64,000 nt of DNA from Pinus tabuliformis (lineage: Eukaryota; Streptophyta; Pinopsida; Pinales; Pinaceae), in NCBI GenBank assembly GCA_031772625.1, contig CM062816.1, positions 828,178,556 to 828,242,555 on the forward strand. Direction: 5' to 3'. Both the position numbers and the translations under genes were made by a program. The notes beneath the pieces are model-generated. The model had not been told where the DNA came from. It did no database searches and was given only the letters and a program-made list of their open reading frames with translations. Shown piece by piece: positions 34,261-46,593 of this stretch. Numbering within the stretch: the first letter of the stretch is position 1; the number at the start of each line of letters is the position of its first letter.

Positions 34261-35700
34261 TCCATGTAATCCTTGGTTAGCAAACTTAGGAGACTAAAGA
34301 AGGCTGCTATTAGTTGGGGAAAAATCTGGACAACAAATCACTAAAAGATCTAGAAATACAAGCTCAATATGACCACATCTCTCAAAATTTATCCTCTTCA
34401 TTCTCAATTGATGTAGCTCAGAAAATGAGCTATTTGGAAACTAAAAAAAGACAAATCCTACAAAGGGAGGAAGAGGCTTGGAGACTAAAAAGTAGGGCCA
34501 CTTGGATAAAAAAGGGAGATGGAAACGCTAAATTTTTCCATAACTATGCAAACCATAGAAGGAACATCAACTCCATTTGGGAGCTTGAGTCGAAAAATGG
34601 AAAGTTGATCTCCTCCTCCTCTGAATTAAAAGATGTTGCTTCTTCCTTTTGCTATTCCCTCTTCGCAAATCCAGGAAATTCCAATATCATGAATCAACTT
34701 CAGATTATTAAATTATATCCAATTTTTTTTCAACTAAGAGGAAGCGACACAAATTGGAAGTCCTATCTCTTTAGAGGAAATAAAAGGTGTTCTAAATTTT
34801 TTTTCGAAGGGAAGAAGCCTGGGTCCCAATGGTTGGACAATGGAATTATTCCTCTCTTTCTTCAATCTTATGGGTCATAACCTATGTCAAATGGTGGAGG
34901 AATCAAGAAGGATTAGGAAAGTATCAACAACCATCAATGCTACCTTCTTAAATTTAATCCCCAAGTGTTCCAAGCCTAAGGCATTTTTGAACTTTATAAC
35001 TATTTCTTTGTGTAACCTCGTTTATAAGCTTATTACCAAGATTATCTTCAACATAATCAAAATCTTTCTTGCTAAGAAGATGTCTCGCAACCATTTTGGT
35101 TTCCTTTCTGATAGGAAGATTCACGATGCCATAGGCATTTCGCAGGAAGCCGTACACTCTATCAAAACAAAAAAACAGAAGGTGATGGTGCTCAAAATGG
35201 ATTTGAGCAAAGGTTTTGATAAAGTCAACTATACTTTTCTTAGACTTGTCCTTCTTCAAATTGGGTTAGGATTGGATATGACAAACTTGATTATGGGTTG
35301 TGTTACCTCAACTAATAATTCAGTTTTAAACAATGGTTCGCCCTCAAAGAAATTTTCTAGCTCCTGGTGACTTCAGCAAGGATGCCCTTTATCTCCACTC
35401 TTGTTTTTACTATTGATGGAAGGTATGAGCCGTCTTTTGTTGGAGGAAAAGTAGGTGGGTAACATAAGAGAAATATAGATTTCCAAAAATCACCACATCA
35501 CCCACTTATTATTTGTGGACGATGTCTTGCTATTGGGGCTAGGATCTGTAGCTGAATGGCAGGATTCCACAGATACATATCTCCCTTTTGCAATGCCTAT
35601 GGAATGGAGATTATGCGGCCATGCCTGATATTCTTGTAGAAATTTAGTCTTTTCTCCCTCTGCAGGCCACATATTTGGAGACATGATTTAAATATCTTGC
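34261..35700 (+). pseudogene. LINE-E reverse transcriptase
   Basis: The frame 34314-34880 carries the linker EEAWRLKSRATWIKKGDGNA and KFFHNYANHRRNINSIW, typical of plant L1 ORF2. After a frameshift near 34845 the RT core follows: NATFLNLIPKCSKPKAFLNF, ISLCNLVYKLITKII, motif A as MVLKMDLSKGFDKVNYTFL near 35190, QQGCPLSPLLFLLLMEGMS near 35375, and the catalytic box LLFVDDVLLLG near 35507. The catalytic Asp residues are intact, but several stops (35367, 35450 and later) break it. It copies LINE RNA at the nick by target-primed reverse transcription. Confidence 0.8.
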
Positions 35701-37459
35701 CTTCTATCTAAAACCCAAGAACTACCACAAAGACGATTTGATGTGGATGATTAGAAAGGTGGAACAAGGAATACATATTTGGTGTTATAAATTACTTTCA
35801 TTAGGTGGTAGAATGATTTTGGTTAAATCATTACTGGATAATATTCGTGTTTTTTGGTTTTCCATGGCAAAAACCCATGTTGGTATCCTTGCAATGATTA
35901 GACAACTGATTTTCATTTTTTTTTTGTGGGCTGGAAAAGGAACAAAGAAAATATTCATCTTGCTAAATTGTCCATCTTTTGTACCCCAAAAATCTAGGAG
36001 GATGGGGCTTTAAAAATCTCTTGGTTTGCTAAAGCTTTAGCTTTGAAAAACCCGTGGATAAGCCTGTTTAGGACAGGTCTTTAGAGTCATGTCAGAAGAG
36101 AAAAATATACAAGCAAACAAAAGGTTGTGGATTGGATCAGAAGATAGTCACATTCTCTCCCCATAAGAGGGTTTATGGTCTGGAAAGTTCTTATGACTTC
36201 CTATCTCCATCTCTCAAATTGGTTAGCTTGGAAAGTGGGAGATGTTATGCAAGTCATCCTTGACAAGGATCCCTTCATTGGTGGTGCCAAAGTATACAAA
36301 TTGACTGCTGAATTAAGACAAGCTCTAGCATCCAAGGGATTCACCTATCTTCAAAATATAAAAAATCCAAATTCCTCTCAGTCCCATCAAAATTATTGGA
36401 TGTCAGCAGCAAACTTGGGATTAGGGGATGCTTTAGCGGAGGAATGGAACACCTTCATAAAAGAGCTAAATCTTAATGGAGTAAGATTGAATAACTTAAG
36501 GGATTCTTTGGTTTGGAGCTGGGATTTCTCAACTGGAAAGATCAAAGCCAACTCAGCATACAAAGAGATTGTGCACTCAGAGATTAAAACAACTAATAGA
36601 TGGTGGTATAGATATATTTGGAAATGGCATATCCTAACCAAGTTAAGATGTTTTATTTGGTTGGTGCTCCAAATTTTTTTTTTTTTACCTGGACAACCTT
36701 CAAAAAAGAGGTTTTCAGGGACCTAGTGGATGTGTTTCTTGCAATCAACAAGAAGAAACCACTGATCATATTCTGAGCTATTGTAATTTTACTCAGGAAA
36801 TATGGTCCTTTGTTCTGCAGTTTTTGGGCATCAAAGAAGATATGAAGAAGTCCTCCTTTGAAGAAACACTTTTTATTTGGGCGAAGAAATACAAACATCT
36901 TAGTACCCTGCCTATATTTGTTGCTTGGAGTATTTGGCTATTGAAAAATAAGATCATCTTCAGAGATGCTAAGATATATATCCCGATCCTAGTATCCAAA
37001 ATTATCTCCCATTTCAGGGAATTTCTGCCTCTTCAGAAAACAAAATCTCAGAGAAGAATTCAATTTCCACTCATTCCACAGAATATACCGATGGGTTTCT
37101 TTGATGGGGCAGCACAAGGGAAAGTGTGTGGAGGAGGAGGGATGATTAAGTTGTCAGATAATAGATCCATCCATTTTAGAATTGGAATTGGATTTGGATC
37201 AAATACCAAGGCTGAATTGATCGTTGCATGGACTCTTATGATGCTTGCAAAGGTAAAAAACATTAATCATATACACATTCTCGATGACTCAAAATGTGTA
37301 GTTGATTGGATGAAAGGAGCGGCTCGCCTGAAAGTGTTACATTTAGAAGCTTGGAAACTCAAAATTAAAGAAATAAAATTGAAGTTTCAAGATATTACAT
37401 TTCAGCATATTTATAAAGAGCACAACTCCATGGCAGACCATCATCCGAACAAGATGTAG
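35701..37459 (+). pseudogene. LINE-E connection, zf-RVT and RNase H
   Basis: The frame 36175-36726 holds the region before the zinc finger (NSAYKEIVHSEIKTTNRWWY, then KLRCFIWLVL). A frameshift at a T-run (36668-36685) precedes CVSCNQQEETTDHILSYCNF, the zf-RVT motif, at about 36728. The frame 36824-37459 ends with an RNase H domain: PMGFFDGAAQGKVCGGGG (Asp), TKAELIVAW (Glu), ILDDSKCVVDW (Asp), then EHNSMADHHPN (Asp). These residues are intact. The TAG at 37457 closes ORF2. An A-rich tail (aataataataacaataaaat and more) follows to about 37520 and probably marks the LINE 3' end. Confidence 0.8.
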
Positions 37460-38050
37460 AATAAGACATGGCAACAATTAAATAATAATAACAATAAAAT
37501 AACAATAAAAAAAATTAAGTTTTTGACCGTTAGAATTTAATTTATTGACCACATATTTCACATAAAATCTATATTTTTTTGATTCAACTTTAGTGAATAA
37601 CACTAAAAACAAACACTTAAAAGTAAAAAGACAAAAAAACACATTAATATATTAAAAACCCATAAACCATATTAATAAAATATTAAAAACTCACGAAGAA
37701 TATTGATACTAAATACTAAAGTAAAAACAGAAAGTATAGAAAACCCACCGTACTATTAATATTAAAGCGAAAAATAGAAAACCCACCGTGCTATCAATAT
37801 TAAAGTGAAAAATATACCATAGTAATATTTTAATTATAAAGCTCATGAGCAGAAATATCCCTGACCGACCATATTAAAAAAGTTTGAAAAACCTCAATAG
37901 TGAACATATTAATAAAGTTAGAAAAACCCCGATATTAATAATAAAGTGAAAAAAATAAACAAGATTAATAAAATATAGAAAATCCACCAAGAATATTAAC
38001 ACTAAAATGGAAAAGACGCCACGGTAATATTTTATTTAATTGTAATGCTA
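37460..38050. other. LINE-E 3' tail and AT-rich degenerate repeats
   Basis: After the A-rich tail there is no coding sequence. Phrases like aatattaaagtgaaaaat and aaacccaccgt recur every 50-100 bp between 37680 and 38010. A longer direct repeat (taatattttaattataaagc near 37826 and its variant near 38022) occurs twice. Confidence 0.5.
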
Positions 38051-38256
38051 ACTCGCAAAAATATTCATCACCCAGTAATTTCGTTTGACTTCCCTTTCGC
38101 CGCCGGCTTTAGCCCCCTGCCGATATTTTTGGCATGTGCACCACAAGAACTGGGGGTAGACATGCTTAACCATATGACTCTGGGGTGTGTTTAGCCGTGA
38201 CCGATGGCCGGAAACAATAGCTAACACGTAAAAGGGAAAATAAATACCCACGTCCC

Positions 38257-38269
38257 TTCTAGAATCTTC
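38257..38269 (+). promoter_or_regulatory. Heat-shock element upstream of the DnaJ gene
   Basis: TTCTAGAATCTTC is a perfect three-unit element (TTC-nn-GAA-nn-TTC), the binding site of a heat-shock factor trimer. It is 60 bp upstream of the first TATA box. Its location supports heat induction of the downstream DnaJ gene; this is inferred, not shown. Confidence 0.75.
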
Positions 38270-38328
38270 CTACCAGCCGTCCGATCATCGGATTCGACGG
38301 TGATTGAGTGACCAAGGTCTTCGTCCGC

Positions 38329-38335
38329 TATAAAA
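38329..38335 (+). promoter_or_regulatory. TATA box candidate 1 of the DnaJ gene
   Basis: TATAAAA, 60 bp downstream of the heat-shock element, would place transcription start near 38360. A second candidate TATAAATA at 38490-38497 would place it near 38525. I cannot choose between them. Confidence 0.55.
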
Positions 38336-38359
38336 CGAAAGCTTTTGATAGCTTTTCTT

Positions 38360-38629
38360 TAATCTTCAGTCTCACGATTGGGGGGTTTAACGTGTCGTCC
38401 TCTGGACCGTTGGATCTATATATGAACGGTCCTCGATTTTCGTTTTACAGATTTAATTCATGCGTTTTTAGGTGAGAAGAAACCTGGGCTATAAATATTG
38501 GCGTGAGAAGAAATTCGATCTTCCTTGTAATTTAGGTGTTCAGAGCTTCTAAGCGAGGCGCTTTCAGCTGATCTAGGGCTGAAATACCTTCTCAAACATT
38601 GGCTCAAAGCATCTGCGGGAGCACTTTCG
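38360..38629 (+). other. Probable 5' untranslated exon 1 of the DnaJ gene
   Basis: It ends at a good donor (actttcg/GTATGT at 38630). The acceptor is probably cttttttcttAG at 40231-40232, giving a 5'UTR intron of about 1.6 kb before the ATG exon. The start depends on which TATA box is used. The region is free of transposon sequence. Confidence 0.5.
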
Positions 38630-40232
38630 GTATGTTTCAAGAAAGTTTTCGATGGAAACTCCCGTATTTTGTGTCGATTTGTTTTTTTCTCTCTTAAAGA
38701 TCTGATCTGCTGTGAAGAAATTGGAAATTTTTGTAAGCGGCCGTGAAAGGTCGCAGGGAAATCTGTTCCGAATGGGGGTTTTGTCTTTTGATTGATTTTT
38801 GCACGGTCAGCGAGGGTTTTATCATCTAATTTCTGTCTAAATCAGGTTGTTTGGCTGAATATTTGGTGATCTGAGAGAAATGCTTAAATGGAACCGAGGG
38901 TTTTGAACCTGGAACTTTGCTTTGGTTGCCGCCGTGTATTGTGTGTTTTGATTAGTTTTGGTATTTTTTCATGACAATTCGAATAAGCCTTGTTGTAAAC
39001 ATTAGCTTTCATGTTTGGTTTGGCATCCGAACAGTTTGCACAAACATGGCCAGCCGCTGGAATAATTAGGAAGGATTTGCTTCCGCATCCATTGCTTGCC
39101 TTTATATCTGGGCTATTTTATCTGCATGTTTCTTGGTGTTACCAAATAGGATTTCACCTTGGTTACCGGGTAGGTTCAGACCTTAGGCTAGAATCCGAGC
39201 AAGAAGGTCGCAGTTTACCCTGAAAAACTCTTTTTGAATTTGGAGTTGTCTGTTTTAAATAAATTTTAATTACAATTCCTTGTTAAATATTCGTTTGCTA
39301 TGACATGCAGTAGAGATCGGTAGGATCGCCCTATATTGGCGATGCACATTACATGCATAGCATTTTTGTCTCTACAATTTTTTTCAGTATGAACTAACGG
39401 ATATGAATTAAATTCCTCTAGATTGGTTTTGTATCTCATTATTAATTTAGGTTCAGTCTGCTTCGGCTCATTGACAAGTATAGCTGCAGAATTAAAGTCC
39501 ACCTTACTTGTGCTTCTGTTTTTAGAAATTTTAATTTAAATATTGACGGAGGGGTTGTTACAAACGATTTTCTGTAGTGACCTTGTTAATCCTCTTTAGT
39601 TAGATATGTCAGTACTGCGTGTATTTAGAGCTTCTCTGTGGCCCCGAAGCTGTGCAATATATATTATTATTGCTACCTGTTGGGTTATAGGGATTTGCTT
39701 ATTCTTTCGAAAAATTAAATATAATAATGGTAGGCTCGCTTTACACGGAGTATTGTTGACTTTTCTTTAGCATTACGAGTGTTTTGAAAGCTTCATGAAA
39801 TGTTTATAGGGTTCAGATCTTTTATTAAAAATACCTTTCAGTTAGTACTTTTAGTACTTCTTCTATTGCTTGTTCATTAAAATTGACAGGTTATAGATAT
39901 AGGGTTCAGTACATCTGATTGTAAGCATGTTTCCTCAATTGTTCCTCTTTTGGATCATATCATTTTTGGCAAGACCATTTATAAGTAGCCTGCATAAATG
40001 GTTTTGCCTTTTTTTCTTTGTGCGCTTTTCACACATTGTAAAATTTCTGCGTTTGGCATTACGATAAAGTACTGGATATTAGCTTCTCATTTTGGTCTGC
40101 TCTGGGTATTTCCCTGGAATGTGTTCTGCTCAAAGCCTTACAGTAACAGTTGAGAACTTGAGATTCAAGATTATGCTCCACCTATTTGCTTGTTAATCAT
40201 ATATATTGGAAGTGAATTTAACTTTTTCTTAG
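38630..40232 (+). other. Probable 5'UTR intron of the DnaJ gene
   Basis: Donor GTATGT at 38630, acceptor ttttcttAG ending 40232. The sequence is T-rich with no supported coding potential. Long leader introns are common in plant heat-shock and housekeeping genes and often enhance expression. Inferred from splice signals only. Confidence 0.5.
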
Positions 40233-40285
40233 GTTGCCAGGAGCTTCATAGCAGTTGTGAGAGTGGTGACTAAAGTCGATTAACC

Positions 40286-42653
40286 ATGTTTGGGCGTGCA
40301 CCAAAAAAGAGTGACAACACAAAATATTATGACATTTTGGGTGTGTCAAAAAGTGCCACACCTGATGAGTTGAAGAAGGCTTATAGAAAAGCTGCCATCA
40401 AAAATCACCCTGACAAGGGTGGGGATCCAGAAAAAGTAAGTTTTTGGTTACTTCTGCTTTTGCACGTTTAATTTGGTATGAAACTTTCTATGATTGTTTT
40501 CTTAATGCAGTTGATTTTCACATACTATTATTACTGATTTTATTTGTGTTTCAACTGGAGCAGTTCAAAGAATTGGCTCAGGCTTATGAAGTCTTGAGTG
40601 ATCCAGAAAAAAGGGAGATATATGATCAGTATGGAGAAGATGCCCTGAAAGAGGGAATGGGAGGAGGTGGTGCTTCCCATAATCCCTTTGACATATTTGA
40701 GTCTTTCTTTGGAGGTTCTTTTGGAGGATCTAGTTTTGGAGGTAAGGTTTTTCTCTTCTGATTTAAGTGGTCTATTAAGCTTCTTGAAAGTTAAGATTGC
40801 CTCTCTGAAATTGTCCTTTTTCTCTTGGCTATGTTGGTTAATTGTAGGTGGTAGCTCAAGGGGCCGAAGGCAAAAGCAAGGTGAAGATGTTGTACATCCT
40901 CTGAAGGTTTCTCTGGAGGACCTGTACAATGGAACATCCAGAAAGCTATCGCTCTCGAGAAATGTTATATGTTCGAAGTGTAAGGGGTATGATATGTCTA
41001 CCTTGTGACTCCAGAGGTTTTATATAGCAAGGCTGGCCTAATATTTTTGATCTATTATTTGTGTGGGCATTGTTATTAGTTTTCATTGTCATCATATAGG
41101 CCTTAATTTTAGTTAATATTGGGTTTCTAAATATTCTACAGTGCCTTACCATGTACGGTTACAAGTTGATGTTTGCTTTTTGTTGCTTAAAAACTGTTTA
41201 ATACTTTGTTGTCCTAGTAATTTATTCTGTGAGAACACATTTGTTGTTGTATATCTACTTAGCTTCTCATTTCTAAATGGAATTGTGCAGGAAAGGCTCT
41301 AAATCTGGTGCTTCTGGTCGATGTATGGGATGCCAAGGTTCTGGTATGAAGGTCTCTATTAGGCAACTGGGTCCTGGCATGATACAGCAAATGCAACATG
41401 TCTGCCCTGATTGTAGAGGCTCAGGTTTGTCTGGCTAGTGTCTTTTTGACATTTTATGCTTTAATACTGTGTCAACTTCTGTTATCATTACGTAATTATC
41501 CTGAATGTATATTAATGATTTAAATATAACAATCGTTGGCATTTGTTGATTATTTAGTATTTTACATTGAATGCATACTAATATTGAAGTAACAATCTTT
41601 TGGTCATATGATGTGCATTTCGATGGTGGATTAGTGATTTAAATAACAATTGTGCAGGCGAGACGATCAGTGACAAGGATAAATGTGGTCAGTGTAAAGG
41701 GAACAAAGTTGTTCAAGACAAGAAAGTACTAGAGGTACACGTCGAGAAGGGAATGCTGCATGGGCAGAGGATAGTGTTTCAGGGTGAAGCTGATGAAGCG
41801 GTAGGTTGTCAAGTTTTTTGTTTTGTTTTGTTTGGTTTTCATTTTCATTTTCATTTGTCCATATTTGCAGACTAGTAGATTCTAGGCAAAGGTGGGTTTA
41901 AATTTTAGAATCGAACAAGCGTGGCTCATCTCCATTTGTATGTTGTCACAATGTCCTGCATCTGGTATGCGGTAGAATACTGTGCTGTGTCTACATTCTC
42001 CAGGCTAATTCATTTCAAACATTCTTGTTTTGGCAGCCGGACACTGTAACTGGGGACATTGTTTTTGTATTGCAATTGAAAGATCACTCCAAGTTCAAAC
42101 GAAAGGGTGATGATCTCTATGTTGAACACACTCTAAATTTGACAGAGGCTCTGTGTGGATTCCAATTTCCCCTTACTCATCTTGATGGAAGGCAACTGCT
42201 GATTAAGTCTAGCCCGGGGGAGATAATCAAACCTGGTATGTGATACAAAGCAATTTTGATATGATGGCTTAGCAACATAGCCTGCTTTCTATTATGTGTT
42301 GTTTATCTCATCAATATTTCTTGCATGCAGGTCAATACAAAGCAATAAATGATGAAGGTATGCCTCAATATCAAAGGCCTTTCATGAAAGGTCGGCTGTA
42401 TATTCATTTCAATGTCGAGTTTCCAGATTCTGGAGCACTTTCCCCAGAACAATGTAAGGCATTGGAGGCTATCCTGCCACCACGTCCAGCTGGTTATATG
42501 ACAGACATGGAGTTGGATGAATGTGAAGAGACAACTTTGCACGATGTTAATATTGAGGATGAACTAAGAAGGAAGCAGCAACAACAGCAGCAAGAAGCAT
42601 ATGAAGAGGATGACGAACCTCAGGGTCACCGTGTGCAGTGTGCACAACAATGA
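40286..42653 (+). CDS. Type-A (class I) DnaJ/HSP40 co-chaperone, seven coding exons
   Basis: Exons: 40286-40435, 40564-40741, 40848-40986, 41291-41424, 41658-41800, 42037-42235, 42331-42653; all introns are GT-AG and the frame is kept, giving 421 aa, the usual length of plant ANJ1/AtJ2/AtJ3-type proteins. The J domain (residues about 13-76) holds the HPD motif at 41-43, which stimulates HSP70 ATPase. A Gly/Phe-rich linker ([11 protein letters not shown]) follows. Then come four CxxCxGxG-type zinc repeats ([32 protein letters not shown]), substrate-binding domains and a Gln-rich C-terminus ending CAQQ, a farnesylation box of plant cytosolic DnaJ proteins. The start is the first ATG in context aaccATGt. 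A heat-shock element lies upstream. No defect is seen, so the gene appears functional. Confidence 0.95.
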
Positions 42654-43700
42654 TTTAGGATACTTTAAGAAACACCATAGGTAACAACTAAGTAGCAGAA
42701 TTCGTAACTTTCATATTGTTTAGGATGCGAGAATTTTGTGTGAATTTATGATTCTTCATGTGAGAGGTTGTATCGTCGTATACTAGAATCACATGGGTTG
42801 TAAACTTAGCATTTTCAAATAATGTGTTTTGGTAAAGATTCTGTTCTACATGTTTAGCAATCATTTCCCAGCTGAAAGGGTTTGTTTCGGAACAAAGGTT
42901 GGGGATTTCAAGGCACTTTTGTCTGAGTCCCAGTTTAGTATATATTTATAATACCGTGGAGTATAAATACAACATTTAAAAGTACTTTTCCGATGTTGAA
43001 AATATTGACATGCCTTTCAACTTTGTAATGTTTTAAGTTGCCTGCACTTCATTAAATGTTCTCTCAACGAATGCAGTTTTAGTGCTTATATTAGTCCCCA
43101 CCCCCATTCACCGTTATAAGAAATGTACTATAGTAGTCTGTTTACAAATGGGTTTCGTATATATCGATGGAAAAGCTTTTTATATACCGTTTAGGATTGT
43201 GATTACAGTGTTCTTGTTTTTTGATAGTAAAATCCATGGTATTGTTTAGATATGTCTTGCAAGTATTTTTTTTTTGCTCTGAACTTGGGTGTACATGAAA
43301 AGATGTTATTGATAAAATGCTTCCTTGTCAGATGTCGATTCATCCACACAGGCCTTTTCCATCGAATTATGTATTATTGCTGTTTATTTCGAGTCATTTC
43401 TATGTTGATTATTTGGTGCAGATAATGAAATCTGTATCCGTCTTTCTAGAGGTTTTTATCGACGGATGTGTGTTGCTTTATGCTTTTATTTAAATGACCT
43501 AGTAAGAGACTACAGAGCAGAATGATATCATTGTTGTTAGTTATACGTTTCACTGCTTTGAACACTATAATTATATACATTTCAATTCGACACTATTTTC
43601 CGGTGTGTTTTACTATACAATGCAAATCATGCATTAAAGGTGTTCTTTTATTAATATTTTATTTAAAAAGTTTGATTTAACAAGTATGGGGAATGACAGC
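42654..43700 (+). other. 3'UTR and downstream flank of the DnaJ gene
   Basis: No further gene is seen. The 3'UTR probably ends within a few hundred bases; a possible polyadenylation-type AATAAT is at about 42818. The rest is AT-rich sequence without recognisable repeats. Confidence 0.5.
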
Positions 43701-43741
43701 TGTTCTTTGTTGACTCTAGTCAAACGGTCTGTCTCTTCCTT

Positions 43742-44008
43742 GCATAATTTCTGAATATCTTCTTCGGTTGATAAAAATGTATTTGGTGCTTTGGCGAGTC
43801 CTACTCAAATCGTTTCTTACATTTGCTTGCATAAGCATAATTTCTGAATATCTTCTTCGGTTGATAAAAATGTATTTGGTGCTTTGACGAGTCCTACTCA
43901 AATCGTTTCTTACATCTTGCTTGCATAAGCATAATTTCTGAATATCTTCTTCGGTTGATAAAAATGTATTTGGTGCTTTGGCGAGTCCTACTCAAATCGT
44001 TTCTTACA
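43742..44008 (+). repeat. Three tandem copies of a ~94-bp unit
   Basis: Units start gcataatttctgaatatc at about 43742, 43835 and 43929 and end near cgtttcttacat. They differ at only a few positions (for example ggcgag against gacgag), indicating recent duplication just downstream of the DnaJ gene. Confidence 0.9.
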
Positions 44009-44464
44009 TCATTTATGTTATATGTAAACTTGATTTCTTAGATTTTGTATATCTTGTTTCAGATTACGAGGGTATATTGATTAGATTTTACTCGGGCATA
44101 ACGTTTTCAATACTCTCCTCTTATTATGTTACATTTCAATGTTTACAGAACTCTTATTATGTTAGGCTATGGGGCTTTTTCATTGCCCTCTTTGTTTTCC
44201 ATTCTTTGTTCCTATTTTTTATATTTTTTAACAGCGGTAAAATTTATCAAATCATGTTTGTTGAATTAGTAATGGGAGAAGTCATTACTGGCTTCTATAT
44301 TTAAATGTAGGTTGATTCATCACTGTTATTCATGGAAATTCTCGTCATATGTAATTTACTTGTTGGTGGTCTGTAAGGGGGTGAACTTTCACTCTTGCCA
44401 CACGTCTTTCGGTTTTGGGCTATATTAACATGTTTCCTTTAATTGAAGAACAATGCCTGGCCAA

Positions 44465-44575
44465 GCAAAAACAGTCTTTAGAACATATTCCAAACAAAAA
44501 GAGTCTTTAGAACATACTGCACAGTCTTTAGAACATATTCCAAACAAAAAGAGTCTTTAGAACATACTGCAAACA
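44465..44575 (+). repeat. Tandem duplication of a ~50-60 bp unit
   Basis: The block acagtctttagaacatattc through gagtctttagaacatactgc occurs twice in a row. The half-unit gtctttagaacata itself occurs four times. Confidence 0.85.
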
Positions 44576-44682
44576 TATGCAAGTTGATTTTCAATTTTAG
44601 TCATGTATCTCTTTTGCAGCATGAAGAAATAAAGAGCACTTTCCACCATTGTGGAGCTGTTCTTGTGCATGTGTTGTGACCC

Positions 44683-45610
44683 TTGTTTTTTGTGAATTGG
44701 TTTTTGTATTTTGTAAAATCTAATTTTTGTTGTTTTTTTTGTATATTTAATCCCCATACTTCACCCCACCACCCTCACAGAATTACCAACTTGATTTGGT
44801 TTTTGATTTTGTTTAATTTAATTTTTGTTTTTTTGTTTACATTTGATCCCCGTACTTCACCCCACCACCCCACAAAATTACTAGCTTGGGATAATTGTGA
44901 AGTTGAAACCTCCCAAATAATGCCAATAATAAAAATATGTGATTTGGTTTTTGCATTTTTGTTTTTTCGTTTTTTTTTTGTTTTTATTTTGTTTTCACAT
45001 TTAATCCCCATGCTTCACCCCACAAAATTATTTTAATTTAGACATTGTCCCGAGAAGGTGTTTTATGCTTGCGCTTCTTATGCTTCAGTATTTTCATTTT
45101 CTCTTTAGACATTGTTTGCCCCATGTGTCAAATATTAAGGTGTTTTACATGTCTATCCTTTTTTGCTTGGGCTCTTTTTGCTTCAATGTTGTCATTTTTC
45201 TCTTTAGACATTGCCCTTTATCAAATATTAAGGTGTTTTATGTCAAATATTAAGGTGTTTTACATGTATAGCTTTTTATGCTTGGGCTCTTTTTGCCTTT
45301 TTTTTTATGACATTGTCTCGTGTCAAATATTAAAGTGTTTTACATGTCTTTCTTTTGTGGAGCTGTTCTTGTGTATGTGTTTGTCTATTTTTTTTTGTGA
45401 TTTGGTTTTTGCGTTTTGTTTAATTTAATTTTTGTTCTCTACAATCAATCCCCATACTTCACCCCCACAAAGGATTACCAACTTGGGATAATTGTGAAGT
45501 CAAAATCACTCCAATAATGTCAAAAATAATAATTTTTTCTTTTATTGAACCATAAAAATTTAATTTTAGCATCATCCCATGTGTCAAATGTTAAGGTGTT
45601 TTATGCTTGA
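44683..45610 (+). repeat. T-rich degenerate tandem repeat region
   Basis: Units containing atttaatccccatacttcacccc recur near 44747, 44844, 44999 and 45446, and gtcaaatattaaggtgtttta recurs near 45127, 45215, 45240, 45319 and 45578. Frames across it encode Phe/Leu-rich low-complexity sequence and are not genes. Confidence 0.75.
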
Positions 45611-45689
45611 AAATTAGTCAAATACCAATTATCACATTGCCAAATCATTAAAAGCCCATAAAAGTGGAGTTAGATGTAAGTTGGTATGT

Positions 45690-46593
45690 TGTGGGAACAA
45701 TTTGGATGCAAGGAAGCAATAGCTTATGGGTAAGGAAACCATCATCCATATTGATCATGTACCACTAAAATAATTGCAAGCTTAGAGTAAGCTTCAGGGA
45801 ATAAAACATTACAAGTGGATAATTTCTACAACAATTTTAATCCCTTCTAAGAAGGGGAATACTAATATGTTGTTAGATGTGCTTTCAATGCCATCTACAC
45901 CCAAGATCATAACTTTGGGTACTCTTACAGAGGTATGTGTATTAGCCAGTTTAAAGAAAGAAGACATTGTGGTTATTAGATGATCCATACTCCATCGTTC
46001 TAGTAAACCAAGTAAGGAAGCAAGTTTATGCCGCCCATTACGTGTACCTATTATGCCATGGGAGAGAATCTCGATGGATTTGAATGTGACTTTCCAAGAA
46101 CTAGGTGGGGACATGACTATCTATTTTAGATATTGGACATGTTTATTAATATGTGCATTCTCATGCCTTGTAGCGAATCATGTTGTTTGAAAATCTTGTG
46201 CTTGACCATTAGGGGATTGGATGCAACAATCATGTTCGAAAATTGTGTACTTTGGGATAATGAGCATCATCTCAAACAAAGAGACTAGAGTTCTTAATGC
46301 CTTTGGGCCTACACTTTAGGAGAAGATGGTCACAAAGTTGAAGATATCTTCAACTTTCCATCTCTAGATGAATGGAAAAATAGAAGTATTGAACATGAAA
46401 TTGGTTCATATTTTGATGGTTTCTATTAGGATCATCTAAGGACTTGGAATGAAGATTTGGTTTATATTCAACATTCTTATAACAATGTAGTCCCACATTC
46501 CACTAGCAAGTTCCGTTTTGAAACTTCTAGATATTTAGCATCTTCACCTTTAGATGTTGTATATGATCATTAAGTAGGAGTGATGAAAAACGC
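45690..46593 (+). pseudogene. Ty3-G relic: RNase H end to integrase core
   Basis: The plus-strand conceptual reading parallels Ty3-C pol: MGKETIIHIDHVPLK (Ty3-C has [11 protein letters not shown]), HYKWIIS, MLLDVLSMPS, MPWERISMDLNVTFQE (integrase first Asp), MNGKIEVLNMKLVHILM (the E-V-V-N region) and SSPLDVVYD. Stops are frequent and the zinc-finger region is mostly lost. The reading continues in frame at 53568 after removal of the inserted Copia-K LTR. Confidence 0.7.

Noticed and set aside
40444..41008. Two ORFs overlapping the DnaJ gene (40444-40761, 40667-41008)
   Set aside because: They are exons read through into retained introns; the spliced model explains them.
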